Shown here: positions 47,013 through 56,125 of the stretch, piece by piece
How positions within the stretch are numbered: position 1 is the first letter of the stretch
Layout of the letters: each line of letters starts with the position of its first letter
Assembly (NCBI RefSeq): GCF_010078385.1
Contig: NZ_SIJC01000008.1
Location: forward strand, 124,001-188,000
Origin: Chengkuizengella sediminis
GTDB lineage: Bacteria; Bacillota; Bacilli; Paenibacillales; KCTC-33759
Direction of reading: 5' to 3'
Length of the DNA: 64,000 nucleotides
Made by a program: the position numbers and the translations under genes
The notes under the pieces: model-generated
Told to the model about the DNA's origin: nothing
Database searches by the model: none
What the model saw: the letters and a program-made list of their open reading frames with translations, nothing else

Positions 47013-50000
47013 ATGAGGTCTATCATTAAATTTCGCTGGGGCATCGCAATCTTCTGGATTATTGCAATTTTTCTTTTTGTTTCAACGATGCCGAATATGG
47101 ATGCCTTAGTCAGGGAAAAGGGTCAGGCGAAAATTCCAGAAGACTATTCATCTTTGGTGGCGGTTGATTTCCTCAATGAATTAGAGGGTCAGCCAAAAGA
47201 TGTTCAGAGTATAAATGTTGTTGTCATTTTTAATGAGGCAGAAGCTCTTACAGAAGCGCAGATGACCAATATCAAAACGGAAATTGAAGGTCTTAACGAA
47301 AAAAAAGATGAGCTAGGAATCAATCAGATAACAACTCATTTTAACAATGAGGAATTAACTGACCAGTTTGTTTCTAAAGATATGACAACCGTAATGGCCG
47401 TTCTGTCAATGGATAGGGCGGGACGAAAAGTCAGTGAACTGAGAGATGAGCTTGAAGTTGAGCTTCAAGATATTGAAGTGAAGACATACTTAACTGGAAA
47501 CCAATTCATTAATGAAGACCAGCTATTGACGACTGGTAAAGGTGTGAAAAAAACAGAATTATTTACAGTTCTCTTTATCGTTATTGTTTTAGTCCTTGTG
47601 TTTCGTTCACCAGTTACACCAGTCATATCTTTACTTACAGTTGGAATCACATACGCCTGTTCACTAAGTATCATTGCTCATCTTGTCGATAAACTAAATT
47701 TTCCTTTTTCATCAACAACACAAACATTTTTGATCTTAGTATTGTTTGGAATTGGAACGGACTACAATATTTTATTCTTAAGCCGTTTTAAAGAGGAACT
47801 AAGTAGAGGATTAGAAATACCAGATGCGATTGTCCAAACCTTTAAAACCGCAGGAAAAACTGTATTTTACAGTGGGTTGGCAGTTTTTATAGGGTTTAGT
47901 ATTTTAGGTTTTGCGAAATTTTCAATTTTCCAATCTTCGGTTGCGGTTGCGGTTGCAATCGCTACCTTACTTGTCGCCCTATATACGTTAATGCCATTTT
48001 TTATGATGGTAATCGGTCGTTTTCTCTTTTGGCCTGTAAAAGAGTCTCATGGACATGGAGAAAGCAAAATTTGGCTGTACTTAGGTAGATTCTCGCTAAC
48101 GCGACCTTTTGTCTCTCTTTTGATAGTCGCTGTTGTAACGGTCCCATTTTTGCTAACATACACTAATCAAGTGTCATACAATAGTATTGACGAAGTGAGT
48201 GACTCTTACGAATCAGTTCAAGGGTTTAAGTTATTATCAGAGAAGTTTACACCAGGTAAAGCGTTACCATCAACGGTTGTGTTAAAGGCGAAACAACAAT
48301 TAGATAATAATGAGCAATTAGATTGGTTAGACGGACTAACGGAGAAGATTTCACGAATTGATGGTGTTGAGACAGTTTATGGACCAACAAGACCAAAGGG
48401 TGAAAAAAATGAAGATTTATATTTGGAAGAACAGGTAGGTGACGTTGGTTCAGGAATATCGGATGCAAATGAGGGAATTGATCAAATATCCGAGGGGATA
48501 TCGGAAGTAAATGAAAAAATTTCACCATCAGACCCAGATCAAGTTGATGCACTAATCAATGGAACAGAGGAAATCGCAGCTGGTTTGAATCAAATGGAAA
48601 CGGAGGTTCGCAAATCGAATGATCAGCTCAATACACAGACGGCAAAAGTTGAAGCAACTATAAAAAAAGAAATAGACGCATTAAATGAGAAATGGGCTGA
48701 TTTCAATCAACTTGCATTAGATAAGAAATCCGAATTAGAAAGGTACCGTACTGTCATTGCGAAAGCAGAAGATCTCCAATCCCAGTTGTTGCGTGTACAG
48801 ACAATCCTTGATACAATCATTGATTCTGTGACAGAACTATCTGAGAAATATCCTGAATTTCATGGAGATCAAGACGTTGCTAATCTAAAAGCTGCATCGC
48901 AGCAGATTACTGAATTAAATAATGCACTTACAGCAGCAATCAATGGTGCGAAGAGTAGCTATTATAATGCGGTAAACGAGTTAAGTAACTTGCAATCGCT
49001 ACAAGCGGAGATGTCAGCGTATTTGTCGGAAATACAAACAAAGCTTTCTAGCGGTTTGACGGATATTAATCAAGGTCAAGAAGAACTACTAGCAGGAATA
49101 GTGGAATTAGAGAAAGGAATTAATCAAGTCAATGACGGGCAAAAACGCTTAAAAAGCGGGCTCGTTGATATGTCCGAAAATATCAAGAAATTAGAGGAAG
49201 GACTTTCTAAAAGTACAGAAGGCTTAGATGAAATTTCATCAGGTTTAGTGGATGCTATAAGTTACTTAGACGAAGTGACAAGTGAGAGTGAAACGGCTAC
49301 TTTTTATGTGCCAGATGAGATGTTAGTAGGTGAGTATCAACAGATTCTTAATGCATACATGTCAGATGATCGAAAGATGGTTAAATTTAATGTAGAATTG
49401 GCGGTAGACCCTTACTCAATAGAAGCAATGAATATTATTGATGAGATTAAGACAGTAGTAACTGCAGAACTGAAAACATCCCAGAATAAGGATGCTATCT
49501 TTGCTATTGGTGGTATTTCTTCAACGAATAATGACCTCGATGCGATTGTGAAAGCAGACTTTAATCGTACGGTGGTATTGATGTTATTTGGAATATTTAT
49601 TGTGTTAATCGTTATTTTAAGAGAATTTTGGTTGCCGGTATTTATTATTGCATCGTTAATATTAGGTTATTATACGGCGCTTACAATTACCAATTTATTG
49701 GTTATTAATATTCTTGGCTATAGCGGCCTCTCTTGGACTATTCCGTTCTTCTCATTTATTATGATTATTGCGTTAGGAGTTGATTACAGCATCTTTGTGA
49801 TGATGCGATATAAAGAGTACAAAGATCATCACCCGATGGATGCATTACTGTTGGCGAAACAACAGATTGGAAAAGTTGTGATCGCAGCTGCGTTTATCTT
49901 ATGTGGTACATTTGCGGCCATGTATCCAGCCAATGTATTATCTTTAACGCAAATTGCGACTGTGGTAATTATCGGTTTGTTCCTTCTCACGTTTGTGATG

Positions 50001-50075
50001 ATACCGATGCTTATTCCTGGGTTATTCGCAATTAGAATGAAACTTAGCAAGCAACAGTCAAAATTAACAAAATAA
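47013..50075 (+). CDS. MMPL/RND-type membrane transporter
   Basis: A 1020-residue protein of the MMPL branch of the RND superfamily. It has a membrane span at the N-terminus (IAIFWIIAIFLFVST), an extracytoplasmic loop, then five spans with GIGTDYNILFLSRFKEE, where the aspartate is the usual proton-relay residue. A second half mirrors this with ALGVDYSIFVMMRYKEY near residue 925. Between residues 470 and 770 lies a long, charged region (ISDANEGIDQISEGISEVNE, and KLSSGLTDINQGQEEL) that is predicted coiled coil. Such proteins export lipids or drugs. ATG 47013 has AGGGGGGAG upstream. Confidence 0.92.
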   Translation: MRSIIKFRWGIAIFWIIAIFLFVSTMPNMDALVREKGQAKIPEDYSSLVAVDFLNELEGQPKDVQSINVVVIFNEAEALTEAQMTNIKTEIEGLNEKKDELGINQITTHFNNEELTDQFVSKDMTTVMAVLSMDRAGRKVSELRDELEVELQDIEVKTYLTGNQFINEDQLLTTGKGVKKTELFTVLFIVIVLVLVFRSPVTPVISLLTVGITYACSLSIIAHLVDKLNFPFSSTTQTFLILVLFGIGTDYNILFLSRFKEELSRGLEIPDAIVQTFKTAGKTVFYSGLAVFIGFSILGFAKFSIFQSSVAVAVAIATLLVALYTLMPFFMMVIGRFLFWPVKESHGHGESKIWLYLGRFSLTRPFVSLLIVAVVTVPFLLTYTNQVSYNSIDEVSDSYESVQGFKLLSEKFTPGKALPSTVVLKAKQQLDNNEQLDWLDGLTEKISRIDGVETVYGPTRPKGEKNEDLYLEEQVGDVGSGISDANEGIDQISEGISEVNEKISPSDPDQVDALINGTEEIAAGLNQMETEVRKSNDQLNTQTAKVEATIKKEIDALNEKWADFNQLALDKKSELERYRTVIAKAEDLQSQLLRVQTILDTIIDSVTELSEKYPEFHGDQDVANLKAASQQITELNNALTAAINGAKSSYYNAVNELSNLQSLQAEMSAYLSEIQTKLSSGLTDINQGQEELLAGIVELEKGINQVNDGQKRLKSGLVDMSENIKKLEEGLSKSTEGLDEISSGLVDAISYLDEVTSESETATFYVPDEMLVGEYQQILNAYMSDDRKMVKFNVELAVDPYSIEAMNIIDEIKTVVTAELKTSQNKDAIFAIGGISSTNNDLDAIVKADFNRTVVLMLFGIFIVLIVILREFWLPVFIIASLILGYYTALTITNLLVINILGYSGLSWTIPFFSFIMIIALGVDYSIFVMMRYKEYKDHHPMDALLLAKQQIGKVVIAAAFILCGTFAAMYPANVLSLTQIATVVIIGLFLLTFVMIPMLIPGLFAIRMKLSKQQSKLTK

Positions 50076-50230
50076 CTTTAACGACAAAGAGGGTGTCCAA
50101 AGATTACGCCACTTTCTTTTTCAAGAATAATATGTTCACATCCATAAACTTTCTAGCTCCTGTATTTGTTTTTCTAGATTTTGTCTGTTGATAGTGATTT
50201 TTATTGAGTTAAAAATTATATAATTTCAAG

Positions 50231-50264
50231 AGCAGAAAAACAGGAGTTTATCCTGTTTTCTTGC
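50231..50264. terminator. Bidirectional terminator between the MMPL gene and tpx
   Basis: AGAAAAACAGGA and TCCTGTTTTCT pair around GTTTA; A-rich and T-rich flanks allow use in both directions. Confidence 0.75.
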
Positions 50265-50300
50265 TACTTGATTTAAAATCTTCATTATATACGGGTTCTT

Positions 50301-50819
50301 TTAAACTAATTTTTTTACTGCTTCAATTGCATTTTGATAATTTGGATGATCGGTAATTTCAACTAAGTATTCTGCATATTGAATAATATCATTAACATCT
50401 ATAACAAAAATTGAACGCAAATCCAAACCTATTTCTTTAATTAAAACCCCATAAGCTTCGCCAAATACATTGGTTTTATAATCAGATAAAGTAACTACCT
50501 TATCAACTCCAGCAACTCCGCACCAGCGAGTTTGTGATAATGGAGTGTCAGCACTGATTGTTAAAATAACAACATCTTCGCCTAATTGTGCAGCTTCTTC
50601 ATTAAAACGGCGTGTTTGAGCATCACATACCCCTGTTTCCAATGAAGGGACAACACTAATCAACTTAACCTTACCTGCGTATTCTGAAAGTGATACCTCT
50701 GTAAATAAATCTTTGTTTACTTTAAAATCAGGTGCTCTATCTCCAACTTTTAATTCAGGTCCAATTAATGTTAGAGGACTACCTTTAAATGTTGCTACTC
50801 CTGTACGTTCTTGCGTCAC
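50301..50819 (-). CDS. tpx: Thiol peroxidase
   Basis: 172-residue atypical 2-Cys peroxiredoxin that reduces hydrogen and alkyl peroxides with thioredoxin. The peroxidatic cysteine is in PSLETGVCDAQTRRF (near 60) and the resolving cysteine in QTRWCGVAG (near 94), the Tpx spacing. The N-terminal GVATFKGSPLTLIGPELKVGDRAPDF is typical. I use GTG 50819 with AAGGAGG on the minus strand rather than an upstream in-frame ATG. A perfect 16-bp palindrome lies about 45 bases upstream. Confidence 0.95.
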   Translation of the reverse strand: MTQERTGVATFKGSPLTLIGPELKVGDRAPDFKVNKDLFTEVSLSEYAGKVKLISVVPSLETGVCDAQTRRFNEEAAQLGEDVVILTISADTPLSQTRWCGVAGVDKVVTLSDYKTNVFGEAYGVLIKEIGLDLRSIFVIDVNDIIQYAEYLVEITDHPNYQNAIEAVKKLV

Positions 50820-50862
50820 AATCAATTCCTCCTTATAGGTGAACATTTGTTATAAAACATAT

Positions 50863-50878
50863 TGTTAATTAATTAACA
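50863..50878. promoter_or_regulatory. Palindrome upstream of tpx
   Basis: TGTTAATT-AATTAACA is a perfect 16-bp palindrome 44 bases before the tpx start. Its form resembles MarR-type operators, and peroxide or hydroperoxide control would suit tpx. The AT-rich surroundings mean it may also be fortuitous. Confidence 0.35.
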
Positions 50879-51041
50879 CATTGTTGATTACACTATTATT
50901 ATATTAGAAATAACTGATGATACAATATTCATTGTTAAGTAGTTTGTTTTATAAACGACATAGATCCATTCATTGTAGTTTAATATTCAAAAAAAAGATC
51001 GACATTTGTTTACATTATCAAGACAAATTAATAGATACAAC

Positions 51042-51085
51042 AAAAAGAGTGAGTCGCTACATACATTAGCAACTCACTCTTTTTA
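51042..51085 (-). terminator. Terminator downstream of the broken kinase
   Basis: AAAAAGAGTGAGT and ACTCACTCTTTTT pair almost perfectly. It serves the minus-strand kinase remnant and works in both orientations. Confidence 0.85.
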
Positions 51086-51104
51086 TGTTTGCTTTCGAAC
51101 TTTT

Positions 51105-51841
51105 TCATAACCTCAACTCAATTCCATAATTTTTTTCAAAACATGTTTCATAAACCCCCACACATTGATAAAAGGTTTGGTCATATTGACCATCATCTTC
51201 TATAGACCAACAAGTAGATAATACAGTATGACAATACCCCCATAACAAAATACGTTTCTTATTTAAACCCAGTACCTCAGTAAATATGTCTATCCTTTTT
51301 TCTATAATTTCTAATTTATCTTCATTAAGAGGTAAATTATTGTTCAAATATTGTATTAAATCATATTCGAGTTCACCTATTAACCCTTTAGGATCAATAA
51401 TTTTCTAGTTCTCATGATCACTAGCAAGTATATTGTAATGATGGAAATCCCCATGAAGAAGTTTAGGTTGTTTGATTGTTTGATTGAGTTTGACAAATAA
51501 CCGCAAAGCTTTTTTTAATACTATGTGTGAAAAAGGTCCAAATCCGTTTGTATGTTTTTTTACGATATCCTGCAGTGACTGCTCTTTGTAAATAAATTCA
51601 AAGCTTCTAATTCATTTAAAAACCCTTCACCTGGGATACAAATTTTTATTACTGCTTCACTCCCGTTATTAAACTTAACGGGTGCAACATAGTTAACAGA
51701 GAGAGTATATGGTTGTTCAATTTCGAAAGACCATTTTTGTTCACAATCTTTAATTATATTCGGTAATTTTTGTAACCAGATTTCACCATGCTTTTTAAAA
51801 TATAATCGTACTAATCGAACAAAATTTTCTTGCAATTGCAT
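51105..51841 (-). pseudogene. Broken aminoglycoside/hydroxyurea-type kinase
   Basis: On the minus strand three pieces of one APH-family kinase can be read. The N-terminal part (51841 to about 51590, with MQLQENFVRLVRLYFKKHG and VAPVKFNNGSEAVIKICIPG) loses frame after EALNLFTK. The middle part resumes in another frame with KALRLFVKLNQ and KLLHGDFHHYNIL, the catalytic HGDxxxxN motif. A TAG after LASDHEN then cuts off KIIDPKGLIGELEYDLIQY. Compared with the family, the stretch between the N-lobe and the catalytic loop also looks too short, which suggests a deletion of some 40-50 codons. It is not functional as written. Confidence 0.85.
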
Positions 51842-51867
51842 GTATGGTTTCTCCCTTATGATATCTA

Positions 51868-52266
51868 TTATTTCTTTTTATTTATTACAGCCATTGTACA
51901 TCTTGAAATACAAACTAAATTATCTTCTTCATCCACAATTTTTATATCCCATACCATTGTTTTTTTCCCACGATGATAGGTTGTACCAATTGCTTTTACT
52001 TTCCCATTTCTTACTGCTTTAATATGATTTGCGTTAATTTCTAAACCTACCGCGTTTTCATTTTCTTGATCAATTAAAAAAAATGTACCGATGCTTGCAA
52101 CCGTTTCTGCTAAAGCGACAGATGCACCTCCGTGTAATATTCCAAATGGTTGATGAGTTCTCTCATCAACAGGCATCGTTCCAACGATTCGTTCTTCTGA
52201 AATTTCAATAATTTCAATCCCAAGATTAGATACTAACGTATTCTCAAAGCTCAAAGAGTCTGCCAT
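51868..52266 (-). CDS. PaaI-family hotdog thioesterase
   Basis: A 132-residue hotdog-fold acyl-CoA thioesterase. RTHQPFGILHGGASVALAETVAS is the PaaI signature, with HGG and the catalytic acidic residue in the helix that follows; NHIKAVRNGKVKAIG is the paired strand. It hydrolyses acyl- or aryl-CoA. AAGGGAGG precedes the ATG on the minus strand. It is divergent from a TetR regulator, which could control it too. Confidence 0.9.
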   Translation of the reverse strand: MADSLSFENTLVSNLGIEIIEISEERIVGTMPVDERTHQPFGILHGGASVALAETVASIGTFFLIDQENENAVGLEINANHIKAVRNGKVKAIGTTYHRGKKTMVWDIKIVDEEDNLVCISRCTMAVINKKK

Positions 52267-52350
52267 TGGTCAATTCCTCCCTTTATTTAATCTTTAACTA
52301 TAGTTTACATCATTTTCCTAGTTTGTGTTTAGGAAAATTTCTTTTTTTCA

Positions 52351-52379
52351 TTGACTTAATTACAAACTCAGAGTAAAAT
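52351..52379 (+). promoter_or_regulatory. Promoter of the tetR-phosphotransferase operon
   Basis: TTGACT at 52351-52356 and TAAAAT at 52374-52379 are 17 bases apart. Transcription would begin about 52386, at the edge of the operator. Confidence 0.75.
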
Positions 52380-52385
52380 TTAAAT

Positions 52386-52406
52386 ACAAACCGACGGTCG
52401 GTTTGT
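52386..52406 (+). promoter_or_regulatory. TetR-type operator
   Basis: Perfect 10-bp arms, ACAAACCGAC and GTCGGTTTGT, flank one central base. The arms contain the CCGAC/GTCGG type of half-site often bound by TetR regulators. It covers the likely transcription start and lies 17 bases before the regulator's own start codon, so autorepression is expected. Confidence 0.8.
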
Positions 52407-52423
52407 TAAGGAGGTAATTTAAG

Positions 52424-53095
52424 TTGGATTTAAAACAAAAAATTATTAAAACCGCATATGAATTATTCGCTGAAAAAGGAGTTGAAAAGACAACTGTTTC
52501 TGAGATCATTGAATTGGCTGGGAGTTCAAAAGGTGGTTTTTATCACCACTTCAAATCAAAAGATGAAATTCTTGAAGCGACTACTATGAATTATATAAAC
52601 GATTTGGTAATGGAATATGAACGAATTCTACAAGATCAAGATCGTACAGTAATTGAATTATTAAATCTTGTCTTCTTGAAAATAAGCGAATATAAGATCG
52701 ATCAAATTGAAGAATGGCCAAAAATGAAAATTTTGTTTTCCTTTAGTGGGAACCACGTTATTTTAAGAAAATTAGCAGAGCAATTTGAACTTGTCACCAC
52801 TGATTGTTATTTAAAACTATTTAGGAAGGGAAATGAAGAGGGGATATTTGAGATCAAGTACCCAGAGTTTTTGGCTAGTTTATGGACGAGAGAAGTTATG
52901 ATGGTTTTTAACAAGTCAAGAGAAGTGATTTATGCAGAACAATCTGAAACATTACACAATTTTGAAAATTTATTGCATTTTACTGAAAACTTATTGAATC
53001 AAACATTAGGGTTTACAAGTCACAAGATTAAAATAAAAGAGGCAGCTCTTACTTATGTTCAAAGTGCTAGAAATGAACAAAATGGGGAGGGGTAA
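52424..53095 (+). CDS. TetR/AcrR family transcriptional regulator
   Basis: A 223-residue repressor. The N-terminal helix-turn-helix reads AYELFAEKGVEKTTVSEIIELAGSSKGGFYHHFKSKDEIL, the classic TetR pattern; the rest is a helical ligand domain. Start is TTG 52424 after AAGGAGG at 52409-52415. A perfect inverted repeat lies just upstream. Its stop is 3 bp before the following phosphotransferase gene, so both form one transcript controlled by this protein. Confidence 0.93.
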   Translation: MDLKQKIIKTAYELFAEKGVEKTTVSEIIELAGSSKGGFYHHFKSKDEILEATTMNYINDLVMEYERILQDQDRTVIELLNLVFLKISEYKIDQIEEWPKMKILFSFSGNHVILRKLAEQFELVTTDCYLKLFRKGNEEGIFEIKYPEFLASLWTREVMMVFNKSREVIYAEQSETLHNFENLLHFTENLLNQTLGFTSHKIKIKEAALTYVQSARNEQNGEG

Positions 53096-53098
53096 AAT

Positions 53099-55663
53099 AT
53101 GATGAAATGGTTTAATGAAATTAAAGAAGGAGATTTTAACTTAGTTGGAGGGAAAGGGTACAACTTAAGTAAGATGTACAATTTAGGATTAAAGGTCCCT
53201 AATGGATTTGTTATTACTTCTGAAACTTATGAACATTACGTAAATAGTAATGGGTTAAAAGATAAGATAAATGATATTGTTAACAGCAATCAATCTTCTT
53301 TAGAGAAATCAGAAGCCATAAAGAAATATTTTACTGAAGAATTTATTGAAAATGAGTTAAAAGAACAAATAGGCATGGATATGAAAAAGATTTCTAGCGG
53401 TCTTGTGGCTGTTAGGAGCAGTTCGACAGTAGAAGATTTACCTGGTATGAGTTTTGCAGGGCAGTATAACACCTATTTAAATGTGACGAACAAAGATATC
53501 ATTGAAAAAATCATTTTATGTTGGCAATCTTTATGGAACGAAAGAGCGATTGAATACAGAAGTAAAAATAAGATCACTTCTGATTTTTCACATGCAATTG
53601 TGATTCAAGAAATGGTTAATGCCAAACTATCTGGTATTATTTTTACTTCAAATCCATTAACAGGAATAAGGAATGAATTACTTATCAATTCATCTTATGG
53701 TTTAGGGGAAGCAATTGTAAGTGGAGAAGTCAATCCTGATCAATATACAGTGGATAAAATTAGTGGCAAAATAATTAGAAAAGAGATTGCTTCAAAAGAA
53801 GTTTTATTTCAATATGCTCCATATGGAATTCAGTATGTACCAGTAAAAAACAATAAAAAGAAAGTAAGCTCCTTAGAAAGACATCATATTCAAATGATTG
53901 TAAAAGAAGCAGAGAAAATTCAAAATTACTTCGGTACACCTCAAGATATAGAATTTGCAATCAACGATTCAAATGAATTTTTTATCGTTCAATCAAGAGA
54001 CATTACTTCATTATTCCCCATAGAACATTTTGAACAGGATGGCAAAATTAGAGCCTATTTATGTGTGAATACAGTCATGTTAGGTATGAAGGAACCATTT
54101 ACACCTCTAGGTTTTGATATGTTTAGTCACACATTGCCGGCAATCATTAACATTATGAGTAGTCGTAAAAAACCAATAGATCATGTATTTGTTAAAAATG
54201 CTGATGGACGTATTTTTGCAGATATTACTTATTTATTATCTAAAAAATGGATTGGAAAACAATTTGGCAAGGCTTTTTCCGGAAATGACTTACCGTTTGA
54301 AGAGACTATGAATCGTTTGATCAAACAGCACGGGAAACAGTTTGTAAGTCAAGGGATTAAATTTAAAATCCCATGGGGAGTTTTTAAATATGCTCTAACA
54401 AGCATTAAAAATTTACGTGAAGCTAAAAAAATTCCAGTTACTCAGCGTTATGATCATATGAAAGCTATAGGTGAAGCAGTAATACAAAAGTATAAAATGA
54501 AAGCAGATAACCTCAAAAAACTTGAGGAAAAACTTGAATTTTTAAAAACGGTTATGGTTGAAGCCTTTATTTTATCCGTATCAAAGCAGGGGTGGTATTG
54601 TACAGATTATATGAACCTGACAAAAATTGAAAAGAAATTAAGAAAAATGTACGGTAATCGATTTGATGTCACACCTCTAACCAAATCATTTCCGGGTTGT
54701 ATTTCAGTTGAACTAGGTATGTCACTAAATAAACTTGCCAAATACTTTGATGAACAGCAGATTGAACCAACTAATCATCATCCAAAAGTTAAGGATTTAT
54801 TAAATAAATTTGGACACAGAAGTACCCTAGAGCTGGATTTTGGTGTAAAAAGATGGTCAGAAGATCCTGAATATATAATCAATCTAATTAAATCTTATGT
54901 GGTAGATCAAATGTATGAACGGAACATAGCAGAAATCGATGAAAATGCTAAAAAAGCGGAATTATTAATTGAGGAAATCTATCAAACGATAAAAGTAGAT
55001 AAAGGTGAAAGAAAAGCGAATATGATGAGAACATTGATGATTAACTATCGTATCGCTGCTGGAATGAGAGAATATCCTAAATTTGATATCATAAGAATGA
55101 TGACAATTGCTAGGGGAGTTATGCTCAATGTTGGGGAAGAATTCCAAAAGAATGGGCTGCTTGAAGAAGCTCAAGATATTTTCTATTTAAGAGTAAACGA
55201 CATCAAGCACAAACAAAATTTGAAACAAATCGTGATCGAAAATAAGGAAACCTATCATAAGCAACTAACTAGAACAAACATTCCAAGAATTGTTTTAAAT
55301 ACTGGGGAAACATACTATTCAGCTCAAAAATTTGATCCAAATAGTAAAGTATTACAAGGGATGCCTTTATCAGCAGGTATTTATGAAGGGAAGGTCAGAG
55401 TTGTATTTGATCCTAAGGATTCTAAATTAATAGAAGGAGAAATTTTAGTAACTGAAAGTACGAACCCTGCTTGGACCCCATTATTTATAACAGCAAAAGG
55501 ATTAATCATGGAATACGGAGGACCTGTGAGTCATGGTGGAATCGTAGCAAGAGAATATGGCATACCTGCAGTTGTAGGAATCCCATCAGCAACGAATAGG
55601 TTGAAAGATGGTCAAATGGTGAGAGTAAATGGAGAGACAGGTACGGTTGAATTATTGGAATGA
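53099..55663 (+). CDS. PEP-synthase-like phosphotransferase (rifampicin phosphotransferase-like)
   Basis: 854 residues. The N-terminal 310 residues are the PPDK/PEP-synthase ATP-binding domain: LVGGKGYNLSKMYNLGLKVPNGFVIT, VRSSSTVEDLPGMSFAGQYNT, and FIVQSRDIT at its end. A helical middle region of about 430 residues follows, and the phosphohistidine domain at the C-terminus has GGPVSHGGIVAREYGIPAVVG with the acceptor histidine near 812. The protein ends there, without the PEP/pyruvate barrel of true PEP synthase. That order matches rifamycin phosphotransferase Rph. A TetR regulator drives it, as in drug-induced systems; the substrate remains inferred. Confidence 0.82.
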   Translation: MMKWFNEIKEGDFNLVGGKGYNLSKMYNLGLKVPNGFVITSETYEHYVNSNGLKDKINDIVNSNQSSLEKSEAIKKYFTEEFIENELKEQIGMDMKKISSGLVAVRSSSTVEDLPGMSFAGQYNTYLNVTNKDIIEKIILCWQSLWNERAIEYRSKNKITSDFSHAIVIQEMVNAKLSGIIFTSNPLTGIRNELLINSSYGLGEAIVSGEVNPDQYTVDKISGKIIRKEIASKEVLFQYAPYGIQYVPVKNNKKKVSSLERHHIQMIVKEAEKIQNYFGTPQDIEFAINDSNEFFIVQSRDITSLFPIEHFEQDGKIRAYLCVNTVMLGMKEPFTPLGFDMFSHTLPAIINIMSSRKKPIDHVFVKNADGRIFADITYLLSKKWIGKQFGKAFSGNDLPFEETMNRLIKQHGKQFVSQGIKFKIPWGVFKYALTSIKNLREAKKIPVTQRYDHMKAIGEAVIQKYKMKADNLKKLEEKLEFLKTVMVEAFILSVSKQGWYCTDYMNLTKIEKKLRKMYGNRFDVTPLTKSFPGCISVELGMSLNKLAKYFDEQQIEPTNHHPKVKDLLNKFGHRSTLELDFGVKRWSEDPEYIINLIKSYVVDQMYERNIAEIDENAKKAELLIEEIYQTIKVDKGERKANMMRTLMINYRIAAGMREYPKFDIIRMMTIARGVMLNVGEEFQKNGLLEEAQDIFYLRVNDIKHKQNLKQIVIENKETYHKQLTRTNIPRIVLNTGETYYSAQKFDPNSKVLQGMPLSAGIYEGKVRVVFDPKDSKLIEGEILVTESTNPAWTPLFITAKGLIMEYGGPVSHGGIVAREYGIPAVVGIPSATNRLKDGQMVRVNGETGTVELLE

Positions 55664-55792
55664 AAAATATAAAAAATTAAACCGACTATAAATTCGTTTT
55701 AAGCCATTATTTTATGCGTTTATATGTAATAAAATGAAATTTGCTGTTTTTTTAGCAAGTGATAATTATTAAATTATAAGGGGGGATCTAGT

Positions 55793-56008
55793 TTGAATCA
55801 AAAACATATCTCAACCATATTTTTGGGACTAAGTATTTTAATAGGGTCTTGGTTTATTGCAGAAGGGTTAAAAGCTGATAAAAAAGAAATACATGATGTC
55901 TACATCAACGGCAATACAGACTATATGACAGTCAATCTAGTAAAAGAAATAGATGAGGGAGTAGATAAATTTGATGTTCCTCTTTTAAAGGGCTTAATGA
56001 CAGGGTAG
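55793..56008 (+). CDS. Small membrane-anchored protein
   Basis: 71 residues with one N-terminal membrane span (ISTIFLGLSILIGSWFIAEGL) and a charged extracytoplasmic tail. I do not recognise the family. TTG 55793 follows AGGGGGG at 55779-55785. The stop codon lies within the candidate left end of the Tn3-family element, so the protein may have been truncated by the insertion and could once have been longer. Confidence 0.5.
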   Translation: MNQKHISTIFLGLSILIGSWFIAEGLKADKKEIHDVYINGNTDYMTVNLVKEIDEGVDKFDVPLLKGLMTG

Positions 56009-56042
56009 CTGCTCTAGTCCGCAGAACAATTACCAATTAAAG
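56003..56042 (+). repeat. Candidate left terminal repeat of the Tn3-family element
   Basis: About 40 bases beginning GGGTAGC and ending CCAATTAAAG resemble Tn3-family ends, which begin GGGG and end near TTAAG over 38 bp. I could not find a matching copy on the other side, so the element may be truncated or the right end may be degenerate. Confidence 0.35.
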
Positions 56043-56125
56043 TGAAGAAATTGACGTGTTGTTGATGCTCTCTATTTTGAATTTTATAATAATTATAAAA
56101 TGATTAGAGAGAAGAGGGAAAGCTA

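Noticed and set aside
44981-56004. 17-base match between 44981-44997 and 55988-56004
   Set aside because: A match of this length is roughly expected by chance in 64 kb of AT-rich sequence, and the flanks share nothing.
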